Position numbers and translations under genes: made by a program
In this document: positions 29,203 to 36,548 of the stretch, one piece after another
How the letters are laid out: each line of letters opens with the position of its first letter
Position numbering within the stretch: position 1 is the first letter of the stretch
Notes under the pieces: generated by a model
What the model saw: the letters and a program-made list of their open reading frames with translations, nothing else
Databases searched by the model: none
Told to the model about the DNA's origin: nothing
Assembly: GCA_028704635.1 (NCBI GenBank)
Contig: JAQWFB010000008.1
Location: 1-37,081 of the forward strand
Direction: 5' to 3'
Length of the DNA: 37,081 nucleotides
Source of the DNA: Candidatus Shapirobacteria bacterium
GTDB lineage: Bacteria > Patescibacteriota > Microgenomatia > UBA12405

Positions 29203-29931
29203 TTAATATACCAAAAACATGTTCGTTGTTTCCGGTATCGGTGTTGTTTTTGAAGTGGTTAAATAATCGGCCCGATTTTGGCCTTTTATAGATCCACCAG
29301 TGTCAGCAGATATGACAAAACCAAGATCTTTGGAATAAAAAATTCTCTTTAATTGTCGAGCATTAGGATCCACTGCAATAGTGAATCCAGGGGTGGCTAG
29401 TTGACCAGAGGTAGTGATACCTAAATTATTACCACATTCTTCGGCAGATGTTGTATAGTGGCTTATTTTCCAACTACCCAAATTCTGCCATGAAATTAAG
29501 TCATCAACATCAAAAAAAACTTCTTCTTGCTTATATTGATATGATCCTTTTTTGGTAATATTTTTTAGAGTTTCTTGACGAAGGAAACGGTTAAAACCAC
29601 CACGATTAGTTAAAATAAAACGTGGGGAAATTCCGGAGTTTGCTGGTTTAATATTTCCACTCTGAGCTTGTTTTCTAATTCCTTCCAATTTTTCATTAAA
29701 AGCATTGATTAAGTCTTTGTTTTCTTTGGTAAGTTTTTTATTTTCCTCCATTAAAAGATGGTTTTCAAGAGAAAAACTTGTTATTTCATCTTGTAGGCTG
29801 TTTATTTGATTTTGTTGGTTCTTGATGGCCTTTTTTAATCCCTGATTTTCTAATTCTATGTTGACAGTAAATAATGATAAGACGAAAACAAAAATAATGG
29901 CAATTACAGTAAGTATTTTTGAATTTTTCAA
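29203..29931 (-). CDS. 3D-domain envelope protein with coiled coil
   Basis: 242 residues, TTG start. An N-terminal transmembrane helix (about 6-23) is followed by a coiled coil (about 25-95) and a C-terminal 3D domain (about 150-242: WKISHYTTSAEECG, TIAVDPNARQLKRIFYS, ISADTGGSIKGQNRADYL) with its three conserved Asp. 3D domains occur in MltA-type and resuscitation-type peptidoglycan lytic enzymes. A coiled coil plus 3D domain resembles cell-wall hydrolases exported in Gram-positive-type bacteria. It has AAAGGA 10 nt before TTG and a full -35/-10 promoter further up. Confidence 0.85.
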   Translation of the reverse strand: MKNSKILTVIAIIFVFVLSLFTVNIELENQGLKKAIKNQQNQINSLQDEITSFSLENHLLMEENKKLTKENKDLINAFNEKLEGIRKQAQSGNIKPANSGISPRFILTNRGGFNRFLRQETLKNITKKGSYQYKQEEVFFDVDDLISWQNLGSWKISHYTTSAEECGNNLGITTSGQLATPGFTIAVDPNARQLKRIFYSKDLGFVISADTGGSIKGQNRADYLTTSKTTPIPETTNMFLVY

Positions 29932-29941
29932 AACACCACAA

Positions 29942-29947
29942 TCCTTT
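29942..29947 (-). promoter_or_regulatory. Shine-Dalgarno of the 3D-domain gene (supports TTG start)
   Basis: Minus-strand AAAGGA lies 10 nt before the TTG. A nearer GTG is out of frame and meets a stop within three codons. Confidence 0.6.
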
Positions 29948-30010
29948 CTTATTTTTTAATCTATTATGCTGTAAAAGTACGATTAAATAAATTAATCTAA
30001 CTTGGTGAAG

Positions 30011-30039
30011 ATTTTAACATAAAATATCCTATAATGCAA
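30011..30039 (-). promoter_or_regulatory. conventional sigma-70 promoter of the 3D-domain gene
   Basis: Minus-strand TTGCAT (-35) and TAAAAT (-10) are separated by 17 nt, leaving a leader of roughly 70 nt before the TTG start. A second TATAAT-like box (CATAAT) lies closer to the gene. Confidence 0.55.
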
Positions 30040-30053
30040 ATAATTGAGGCTAA

Positions 30054-31889
30054 CTAGAAACTTTGGCGGTAAATTTTTTGGTCGGTACCGAGAATATAAA
30101 GAACATTATTTTTTTCATCAAAAGCAATATCACTAACCTTTAGTTGACCAAGATTATATTTTGAAAGCAACTCCCCTGATTTTTGATAAAGATAAATAGT
30201 GTTGTCATTGTCAACAAAAGATAAAAGCTCTTTTTCTTGGGTGACATCTAAATTGTCTGTTTTGATAAATTGAGAGGTTTGGCTGGGGGTAAAATCTTCT
30301 TTGACTCCGCTTAAATAAGGAACCACTGTGCCATTTTGATGAAGAACCCAAATCTTGCCATTAATGGAAAGGGAAATGGCACCCAAATCTAATTTAGCGT
30401 CATTTTTTAACCAATTTTGGGCTTTAGAAAAACCAGAAGAATTGGGGGTAAATTTCCAAATGGTTTGATTTTCGGAATCAACAACATAGGCTGATCCGTT
30501 CCAGAATTTGAAATCAGTAGGTTTTACATCGACTAGGCTGATTTTTGAAGTGACATCGCTTTTATCAACCAGACTAATATTGTCTTGATTCATTAAATAA
30601 AGATTAGTTTTGTCTAAGGTTAGATTTATGGCCGACTTGATTTTTTCAGAAATTAAAACTGATTTGGTTGATTTTGAATCGACATCCAAGTAATCAATTC
30701 GACCATTAATTGAATCGAGAAGATAGATTTTATTGTCATTAAAAATTATTTTTTTAAATTGAGGATTACTGACAATATTGCTGGTGTCATAAAAAAAATC
30801 AGGAACATAGCTTTCAGAAGAACCTGTTTGTGAAAGAATAGTTTTTAATTGAGAATTGAAATTTTCAATTTCGTCTTGATGAATTTTTAAAGCTACCATT
30901 TTTTCGATAGTGTTTTGAGCAACGGTAGCGGCTTCGCTAGCACTGTCAAGACTTAAGTTCTTAGTTTGATTAATATTTTCAATTTGGGAAACGATTTCTG
31001 TTTTTAGTTCTTGGTATTGTTTCTCAGTTTTTTGAGTTTTATTTTTTTGAAGCCCAAAATAAATACTGCAAGAAAGGCCAATAATTAGAATTATTCCTAA
31101 TAATAGACTTATTTTTTTTCTTTTTCCGACTTCTTTAATTTCGTGATGAGAAATAAAAACTGAAGAATCTTTTTTATGATCAGTAATAATTTGAGAAATT
31201 TTTGAGAAATTAAAATTAGGTTTCTCAATATTAATAGTCGGATTAATGGTTAAATCTTGATCGTCTTGATAGTCTTCCTCGATTTCAATAAGAGCAGCAG
31301 CTAAATCTTTTTGATCTTTGAGAGAAAAAATGGCAGACAAAAAATTTTCTTCAACGTTTTCGATTTTTGGGTCGGATAAAAATAATTTTATTTTTTGCCA
31401 AGTGATTTTTTCAAAAAACGAATTGGTTAGTAAAAAAATCCTGTCTTGGTTTTCAATTTGACCAGTAAGAGTTTCTATTTGATTTCCAGAATTATTTAAT
31501 AGAAGACTGATTTGATTTTGGCGCTTTAGTATGACTTTACTGTTGCCAAAGGTAGCTAAAAAAAGTTGGTTATTTAAAATAACAGCAAGCGAAAAATCTA
31601 TTTGATAATCGGAATAAAGCGGATTTTTGACAATAGAATTAATTGATTGTTGAAGATTATTTAGAATATCTAAATTGTTTTCGGAATTAAAATAATTTTG
31701 GTTAAATTCAAAATTAATGTCATGACCAATTGAATTTAATTCTTTTTCTTCATCAGAGCTGATATTAATCAAAGCAAAAAGATGTCCTTTGGTAGATTTT
31801 AAAAATGGATCATCGGGGTCATTCTCCCAATAACGGGACCAAGAATTTGACTCGGAGTTACCGCTAAATGAACGACAAATGAAGTGCAT
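30054..31889 (-). CDS. phosphatase-like domain + membrane helix + beta-propeller protein
   Basis: 611 residues from MHFICRSF. The first 230 residues resemble a degenerate PPM/PP2C-type phosphatase: a FSLAVILNNQLFLATFGNSKVILKR stretch like the conserved GDSR region, and later LTNSFFEKI. The metal-binding Asp residues are not all obvious. A transmembrane helix (about 252-278) follows, then a coiled-coil region (about 285-330) and a C-terminal repeat region with WNGSAYVVDSENQTIW-type strands typical of NHL/YVTN beta-propellers. It may sense outside and signal inside, but this is inference. TATCAT ends 6 nt before ATG 31889, which is preferred over the TTG of the track. Confidence 0.65.
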   Translation of the reverse strand: MHFICRSFSGNSESNSWSRYWENDPDDPFLKSTKGHLFALINISSDEEKELNSIGHDINFEFNQNYFNSENNLDILNNLQQSINSIVKNPLYSDYQIDFSLAVILNNQLFLATFGNSKVILKRQNQISLLLNNSGNQIETLTGQIENQDRIFLLTNSFFEKITWQKIKLFLSDPKIENVEENFLSAIFSLKDQKDLAAALIEIEEDYQDDQDLTINPTINIEKPNFNFSKISQIITDHKKDSSVFISHHEIKEVGKRKKISLLLGIILIIGLSCSIYFGLQKNKTQKTEKQYQELKTEIVSQIENINQTKNLSLDSASEAATVAQNTIEKMVALKIHQDEIENFNSQLKTILSQTGSSESYVPDFFYDTSNIVSNPQFKKIIFNDNKIYLLDSINGRIDYLDVDSKSTKSVLISEKIKSAINLTLDKTNLYLMNQDNISLVDKSDVTSKISLVDVKPTDFKFWNGSAYVVDSENQTIWKFTPNSSGFSKAQNWLKNDAKLDLGAISLSINGKIWVLHQNGTVVPYLSGVKEDFTPSQTSQFIKTDNLDVTQEKELLSFVDNDNTIYLYQKSGELLSKYNLGQLKVSDIAFDEKNNVLYILGTDQKIYRQSF

Positions 31890-31895
31890 CAATTA

Positions 31896-31901
31896 ATGAT
31901 A
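31896..31901 (-). promoter_or_regulatory. -10 box, leaderless start of the propeller protein
   Basis: Minus-strand TATCAT ends 6 nt before ATG 31889 and lies directly after the stop codon of the upstream gene. Confidence 0.6.
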
Positions 31902-32132
31902 CTACAATCCAAGCATTATTAGGATTAATAGAACTGAAAAGGCAAGATGGAGAAAGGAAAAAATAATAAGAATGTAATTGAATTTATCGCTAACACTTTT
32001 AGACATTGAAGTGACTTGTTTGACTACAATTATGGCAAAAACAAAATAGAGAAGAGCAAAAAGAACAAAGAAAATTTTGGTAATGCCGAACAAATAAAAT
32101 TCTAAATTATTACTAGTTAAAAAATTATTCAT
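31902..32132 (-). CDS. small two-helix membrane protein
   Basis: 76 residues with two hydrophobic helices (about 13-36 and 47-72) linked by a short basic segment. No family recognised. It overlaps the bPH2-like gene in an ATGA and has a strong Shine-Dalgarno 7 nt before its ATG, so it is an internal operon gene and possibly a partner of that membrane protein. Confidence 0.7.
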   Translation of the reverse strand: MNNFLTSNNLEFYLFGITKIFFVLFALLYFVFAIIVVKQVTSMSKSVSDKFNYILIIFSFLHLAFSVLLILIMLGL

Positions 32133-32863
32133 AATTGATCTCCTTGGTGTTCATCTAAATCCCTAAGTTCTTTTAAGAGTCGCATTATCTTTTGAGGGTT
32201 AGCAACATTGTTAAAAATTATTTGGTTTTTTTCGGAAGCGGTTTGAATTAAAACAGTGCCAAAATTGAAAAAAGTTCCTAAAATACCCTTAATAGAAAAA
32301 GAGACATCTTGGATTGCAGAAATGTCAGCCTCGGCAAAATGTTTGTTTAGAAGATTATTAAAATCAATATCAACTAATCTTTCATTGGTAACTAAAAAAA
32401 GATCAAAATACCAAGATAAAAATTTTTCAAAAGCATAAATAAAAGTTATTAAATACCAAAAAAGAACAAGGGCAAATCGATATTGAATTGGAAAGACATT
32501 GAGAAAAGTAAGATATCCGAATAATAAAGGGAAAAAAAGCATGGCAATGGAAATAAAAAACCAAGAAATATTAGTGATCCAGTGTGGACGAACGGCAAGA
32601 TAAATTATTTCATGGTCGTCTTGCTCGGTAAATTTGAGAACTTTGGGATGAACTAAAAAGGAAGAAAATGGATTTTTGGTGTGACCTAAAATGTCGTGGA
32701 TTTTTTGATTGAAATCTTCTTTGACAATAAATTCTTCTGTTTTAATTTTAGTTTTAATTATTTTCTTTTTTTTGGGAGAGTGGACAACTTCATCCACCTT
32801 CGTTGAAACTTCGGTGGACAAATCATCTGGAGCAATAGTGTCTAAATCTTTTGAACGAGTCAT
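32129..32863 (-). CDS. PH-domain (bPH2/YdbT-like) membrane protein
   Basis: 244 residues. A charged N-terminus (about 1-60, Lys/Asp/Thr-rich) is followed by IIYLAVRPHWI, two transmembrane helices (about 92-115 and 120-145) and a C-terminal bacterial PH domain (LFLVTNERLVDIDF, DISAIQDVSFSIKGILGTFFNFGTVLIQTA). This layout is that of small bPH2 membrane proteins of unknown role in the envelope. TAAAAT ends 6 nt before the ATG. It is the first gene of a pair with the 76-residue protein. Confidence 0.85.
   Translation of the reverse strand: MTRSKDLDTIAPDDLSTEVSTKVDEVVHSPKKKKIIKTKIKTEEFIVKEDFNQKIHDILGHTKNPFSSFLVHPKVLKFTEQDDHEIIYLAVRPHWITNISWFFISIAMLFFPLLFGYLTFLNVFPIQYRFALVLFWYLITFIYAFEKFLSWYFDLFLVTNERLVDIDFNNLLNKHFAEADISAIQDVSFSIKGILGTFFNFGTVLIQTASEKNQIIFNNVANPQKIMRLLKELRDLDEHQGDQL
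32140..32145 (-). promoter_or_regulatory. strong Shine-Dalgarno of the internal gene at 32132
   Basis: Minus-strand AAGGAG lies 7 nt before the ATG that overlaps the upstream stop. It is the clearest Shine-Dalgarno in the window and shows that the anti-Shine-Dalgarno is in use. Confidence 0.8.
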
Positions 32864-32869
32864 TGAGTT

Positions 32870-32875
32870 ATTTTA
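32870..32875 (-). promoter_or_regulatory. -10 box, leaderless start of the bPH2-like gene
   Basis: Minus-strand TAAAAT ends 6 nt before the ATG at 32863; the region just upstream is repeat copy 6. Confidence 0.6.
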
Positions 32876-32918
32876 ACATGAAATTCAATCTCCCCTAGCC
32901 TATTACAAATCCTCACTC

Positions 32919-32962
32919 CGGATAAACCGGTATCTCCCCTTAACAAAGGGAGAAGTCTTAAT
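32919..32962 (+). repeat. dispersed double-hairpin repeat, copy 6
   Basis: CCTCA, a CTCCGG-ATAAA-CCGG hairpin, then ATCTCCCCTTAACAAAGGGAGA and AGTCTTAATT. A further CTCCCC at 32890-32895 may be an additional truncated unit. It occupies the gap between the bPH2-like promoter and the end of the SpoIID-like gene. Confidence 0.75.
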
Positions 32963-32966
32963 TAAA

Positions 32967-34685
32967 TTATCTTTTTTCAACGTTGTAAAGAGGACCAACG
33001 ATGGAAATGTTGGATGGGGCACGAGAATTGAAATAACTTTTGAAAGTGGAACCATCAAAACTGACTGAACCAGCGTCGCCAGAAAGAGAAATTTGAGTAG
33101 TGCGACCACTACCTTTGTCCCAAGAAACAGAGGCTGAATTAATGGTGTTGTATGGAGTAACGCCACGACTTTGAAGTTCATTTTTAATCTGATCAATACT
33201 CCAACCACCTTGATCTGGAGGTAAAAGATTATTATTAACAGAAGAATCTTTTTGAGATAAAAGAATTGAATTAACGATGTCGGCAACTTCACTAGGTTTT
33301 AACCAGGCTGATTTATTATATTCTTTACGATAACCTTGGGCGGCATAAAAACAAGGCGAATCTTTATCATAGGCTTTATTTTGTAAATCTTCAAAAGAAT
33401 TAACATCACCGGAAGTATCGCGAGTATTTTTAGTCCAACCGGTGGATTTCCAGCCAACGTCGGCAGAGGTGTAGGTGTAACCACCAGCAGTAGAAGCAAA
33501 CCAAGCGGTGACTACTTGACCATTTTGAGTGAGAACTTCGCCTTCGGTAGTATTAACCGCCTGCTCCCAGCCACCACCTTTAGAATCTGTTTTAAATACT
33601 TGACAATGTTGATTGTTACAAATTGAATTTTGACCATTATTTGTTACAGCTAAAACATAAGACCGGGCAGCGACTACTTGAGCCTTAAGTGCTTCTGATG
33701 GCCAACTACTTGGCACTTCATAAATTCTCTTTAAATAATCTTCTAAACTACCAGTCCAAATAATTTTTCCTTTTCCTCTTGTTTCAGCACCAATTTCATT
33801 ACCATCATTTACTTTGATATTAACATTGGGTTTTTTATCAAAAGTAACATTATTAAAATAGGCATTAATAATGTCTTTATAATTTTGACCAGCTTTGGCT
33901 CGACCATAAGCACCATATTGGTTTAAACCGACATGATGAGGAATTCCGAAAGTAAAAAAGGCAAAACCAGTGCCAAATCCAGGATCAGTCTTACGATCGT
34001 CAGTACAGAGCATATTTCCCCCACTACCAACACTAGTTGGTAAGTTTAAACTGGCTAATTTTTTAGCTTCGAGATCTTTTTGTTTAGCCGATAATTCGGC
34101 TTTGTAAGTTTCGGCTTTTTTAATTTCTCCGGCTAAAAAACTAGAACGGGATTCGAGGTCTTTTTTAACTTTAGCTAATTTATTTTTTTCGACTTCGAGT
34201 TTATTTTTATTGTCAGTTAAAATGGTGATATCGGTAGTGTATTGGGTGATAGTATTTTTATCTTGAGAAATAATTGATTGATACCAGGCATATTGTTGAA
34301 AAACAGAACCATTTTTATTATCAGAAGTGGAAAATAAGATTAAAAAAGAATTATAACTTTTACTATTTTTGTAGTAACGTTTGACTCTTTCCGCTAATAA
34401 AAGTTTTTGGACTTCAAGATCTGTTTCTTTATTGACTAATTTTTGACTAAGACTGTCGACTTGATTACTTATAGATGCAATTTGGGTTTTGGCAGAGGTA
34501 AGTTTGGCTTGAAGACCAGTTGATTCTTTCTTTAAAGGAGCAATGGAATTTTCTAAATCTGTAATTTGTTTGGTAATATCGGCAATTTCTTCATCAATGG
34601 TTTTGGCAAAAACGGATTGAGTGATTAAAAAAGCCGAGAAAAAAAATAAAATAAAAATTAATAATTTTTTGGGCTTTAAATACAC
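32967..34685 (-). CDS. SpoIID/LytB-domain envelope protein with coiled coil
   Basis: 572 residues, GTG start. A signal peptide (LLIFILFFFSAFLITQSVFA) is followed by a long coiled coil (about 30-215, alternating Gln/Leu/Lys as in EnvC and P60-type wall proteins) and a SpoIID/LytB domain (about 240-500): HHVGLNQYGAYGRAKAGQNYKDII, PSEALKAQVVAARSYVL and NTTEGEVLTQNGQVVTAWFAST. SpoIID is a peptidoglycan lytic transglycosylase in spore formers; LytB-type members act in vegetative wall turnover. TAAAAT ends 6 nt before the GTG. It is divergent from the pilin-like genes. Confidence 0.9.
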   Translation of the reverse strand: MYLKPKKLLIFILFFFSAFLITQSVFAKTIDEEIADITKQITDLENSIAPLKKESTGLQAKLTSAKTQIASISNQVDSLSQKLVNKETDLEVQKLLLAERVKRYYKNSKSYNSFLILFSTSDNKNGSVFQQYAWYQSIISQDKNTITQYTTDITILTDNKNKLEVEKNKLAKVKKDLESRSSFLAGEIKKAETYKAELSAKQKDLEAKKLASLNLPTSVGSGGNMLCTDDRKTDPGFGTGFAFFTFGIPHHVGLNQYGAYGRAKAGQNYKDIINAYFNNVTFDKKPNVNIKVNDGNEIGAETRGKGKIIWTGSLEDYLKRIYEVPSSWPSEALKAQVVAARSYVLAVTNNGQNSICNNQHCQVFKTDSKGGGWEQAVNTTEGEVLTQNGQVVTAWFASTAGGYTYTSADVGWKSTGWTKNTRDTSGDVNSFEDLQNKAYDKDSPCFYAAQGYRKEYNKSAWLKPSEVADIVNSILLSQKDSSVNNNLLPPDQGGWSIDQIKNELQSRGVTPYNTINSASVSWDKGSGRTTQISLSGDAGSVSFDGSTFKSYFNSRAPSNISIVGPLYNVEKR

Positions 34686-34691
34686 AGTTTA

Positions 34692-34711
34692 ATTTTAACA
34701 TTTGATATACT
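34692..34711. promoter_or_regulatory. divergent leaderless promoter pair
   Basis: Minus-strand TAAAAT (34692-34697) ends 6 nt before the GTG at 34685. Plus-strand TATACT (34706-34711) ends 6 nt before the ATG at 34718. The intergenic gap is 32 bp. Confidence 0.65.
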
Positions 34712-34717
34712 ACAAAT

Positions 34718-35104
34718 ATGTTGAAGAGAAAGATATTATTGGTTTTAGGAATGTTGACTTTCGGTTTTGGAGGCTTTTTTAAAAAGACAGTTTTGGCTTA
34801 TGATCCTTTTGCCGGTTGTACTAGTTCTTCAATTAATACAGCATTGGGGTGTATCCCGGTGGAAATGGAAAAATTTGTGCCATGGTTATTAACTTGGTTG
34901 TTTGGAGTGGCAGGTGGAATTGCATTTTTATTGATGGCTTATGGTTTTATTTTAATTGCAACATCTGCTGGGGATGAAAAGAAGGTTCAGGGGGCAAGAG
35001 AAACAATCACTTCGGCGATAGTTGGTTTATTGGTCTGCATTTTTTCGATTTTTATTTTAAGATTAATAGCAGTTAATATTTTACAAATTCCAGGAATTAA
35101 TTAA
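34718..35104 (+). CDS. VirB2/T4SS-pilin-like small membrane protein
   Basis: 128 residues. A signal-like N-terminus (LLVLGMLTFGFGGFF, possible cleavage after VLA) is followed by a short Cys-containing segment (FAGCTSSSINTALGCIP) and two transmembrane helices (about 55-80 and 95-118) joined by a charged loop (SAGDEKKVQGARE). The two-helix, Gly-rich layout matches VirB2/TrbC-type pilins and the pilin-like proteins common in CPR genomes. It may form the pilus of the machinery powered by the VirD4-like ATPase. A close relative follows after 2 nt. Confidence 0.7.
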   Translation: MLKRKILLVLGMLTFGFGGFFKKTVLAYDPFAGCTSSSINTALGCIPVEMEKFVPWLLTWLFGVAGGIAFLLMAYGFILIATSAGDEKKVQGARETITSAIVGLLVCIFSIFILRLIAVNILQIPGIN

Positions 35105-35106
35105 AA

Positions 35107-35394
35107 ATGGCATTAATGGATTATTATAGTGGTACTGGTTTTAAATTTCAAAATGCAACTATCGGGGAAATAGTTGGAAAACTTTTGCCTTATGTTTATG
35201 TTGTAGCGGGATTAATATTACTTTTATTGTTGGTTGCTGGCGGAATTGGATTAATGACATCGGCAGGAAATCCAGACAAATCAAAGGCTGCTTATGGAAA
35301 AATAACCGGAGCATTGATTGGGTTTTTAATTATTTTTGTGTCTTATTTTATTGCTAAGATCGTGGAAGTTTTGTTGGGTGTGAGTTTTATGTAG
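35107..35394 (+). CDS. second VirB2/T4SS-pilin-like small membrane protein
   Basis: 95 residues. It has the same two-helix plan as the preceding gene (about 28-50 and 66-90) and a matching loop (SAGNPDKSKAAYGKI for SAGDEKKVQGARETI), but no signal-like N-terminus. The gap to the first pilin is 2 nt and there is no promoter between them, so they are co-transcribed and probably duplicates. The 3' end overlaps the convergent glycosyltransferase by 8 nt. Confidence 0.7.
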   Translation: MALMDYYSGTGFKFQNATIGEIVGKLLPYVYVVAGLILLLLLVAGGIGLMTSAGNPDKSKAAYGKITGALIGFLIIFVSYFIAKIVEVLLGVSFM

Positions 35395-36520
35395 ATTTTT
35401 TAATCTGATTATATTCGATTAACATTTTTTCAATCATATTTTGACTAGAAGATTTGGAAACAACCTTGGTCGCCTTTTTGGCGATTTCAGTTTTGTCGTG
35501 TTTTTCAATTAATTTTACCTTGATCGAAAAATCTTTAGGATTATTTTGGGCTAGAATTCCCCCACCGGGTAGTACCCATTCTCGGGCGGCTTCGCAATCA
35601 ACGGCAACAATGGGGAGATTGAAACTTAAGGCTTCTAAAAAAATGAGGCCTTGAGTTTCAGTAATAGAACTGTAGGTAAAAATATCAGCTGTTTGATAAA
35701 AAATTCCTAATTTATGATGTTCTATTGGTCCAAAAAATTTTATCCTATTTATTACTTTTTCTTCTATGGCTATTTTTTCAAGTTGTTTTTGATATTCACC
35801 TCCACCAACAACCATCAAAAAATAATCATCATTTAATTTTTTTAAACTTTTAATTAAAAGGGGGACATTTTTTTCTTTGGCTAATCGACAAACGACTAAT
35901 AATATTTTTTTATCTTTAGGTAAATTAAGTGCATCTCTGGTTTCTTTTTTAGACAAGTTTACTTTAGGAATGACTGGTAGTCCAAAAGGAATAGTGGCAA
36001 CTTTTAATTCCGGTATTCTATGCAGTAATTCCTGTTTAATTGATTCTGAATTGGAAATGATAAGATCTACATCTTTACAGAAACCGTCAACTTTTTTCAT
36101 TACTAATTTTTTTTTGATTTGTCCAGGTAAAAACCTTAGATAATTTTGAGCATAATCATCGTATCGAGTATGATAAGTAAAAACTAATGGAATTTGGTAA
36201 TATAAAGCCAATTTTTTAGCAAAATTACCTATATAGAAAGGATCATGAACATGAATTATGTCTGGTTTTTTGTTTCCTAAAATTTTGATAATTTTTTTAA
36301 AATTAGGATAAAGAGGTAGTGGATAATCTTTTACGACCGGATTCGGCACTGATGGGTATCTGATTATTTTGTCTTTTGATTTATTTTTTTTAAAATTATT
36401 GGGGGCAATTACTATTACTTGGTGACCTTTTTTCTTTAGTTCTTCACTTATTTTTTCAACACCAATAGCTACCCCATTTATACTTGGTGGATAAGTTGAT
36501 GTTACTTGAATAATAAACAT
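35387..36520 (-). CDS. GT4 family glycosyltransferase
   Basis: 377 residues with a GT-B fold. The N-terminal domain has the Gly-rich donor/acceptor loop STYPPSINGVAIGV and PDIIHVHDPF; the C-terminal domain has RLAKEKNVPLLIKS and the E-x7-E retaining motif ETQGLIFLEAL. Closest in style to mannosyl/glucosyl-transferases that act on diacylglycerol or phosphatidylinositol (PimB/UgtP-like); the substrate is unknown. A -10 candidate (TATATT) ends 5 nt before the ATG. UppS lies immediately upstream on the same strand, 28 nt away. Confidence 0.9.
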   Translation of the reverse strand: MFIIQVTSTYPPSINGVAIGVEKISEELKKKGHQVIVIAPNNFKKNKSKDKIIRYPSVPNPVVKDYPLPLYPNFKKIIKILGNKKPDIIHVHDPFYIGNFAKKLALYYQIPLVFTYHTRYDDYAQNYLRFLPGQIKKKLVMKKVDGFCKDVDLIISNSESIKQELLHRIPELKVATIPFGLPVIPKVNLSKKETRDALNLPKDKKILLVVCRLAKEKNVPLLIKSLKKLNDDYFLMVVGGGEYQKQLEKIAIEEKVINRIKFFGPIEHHKLGIFYQTADIFTYSSITETQGLIFLEALSFNLPIVAVDCEAAREWVLPGGGILAQNNPKDFSIKVKLIEKHDKTEIAKKATKVVSKSSSQNMIEKMLIEYNQIKKST

Positions 36521-36525
36521 GAGTA

Positions 36526-36536
36526 AATATATTGTA
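36526..36536 (-). promoter_or_regulatory. -10 candidates of the glycosyltransferase gene
   Basis: Minus-strand TACAAT (10 nt from the ATG) and TATATT (5 nt from the ATG) overlap by one base. Either could serve; the second gives a leaderless transcript. Confidence 0.45.
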
Positions 36537-36548
36537 GCAATTTACAAT

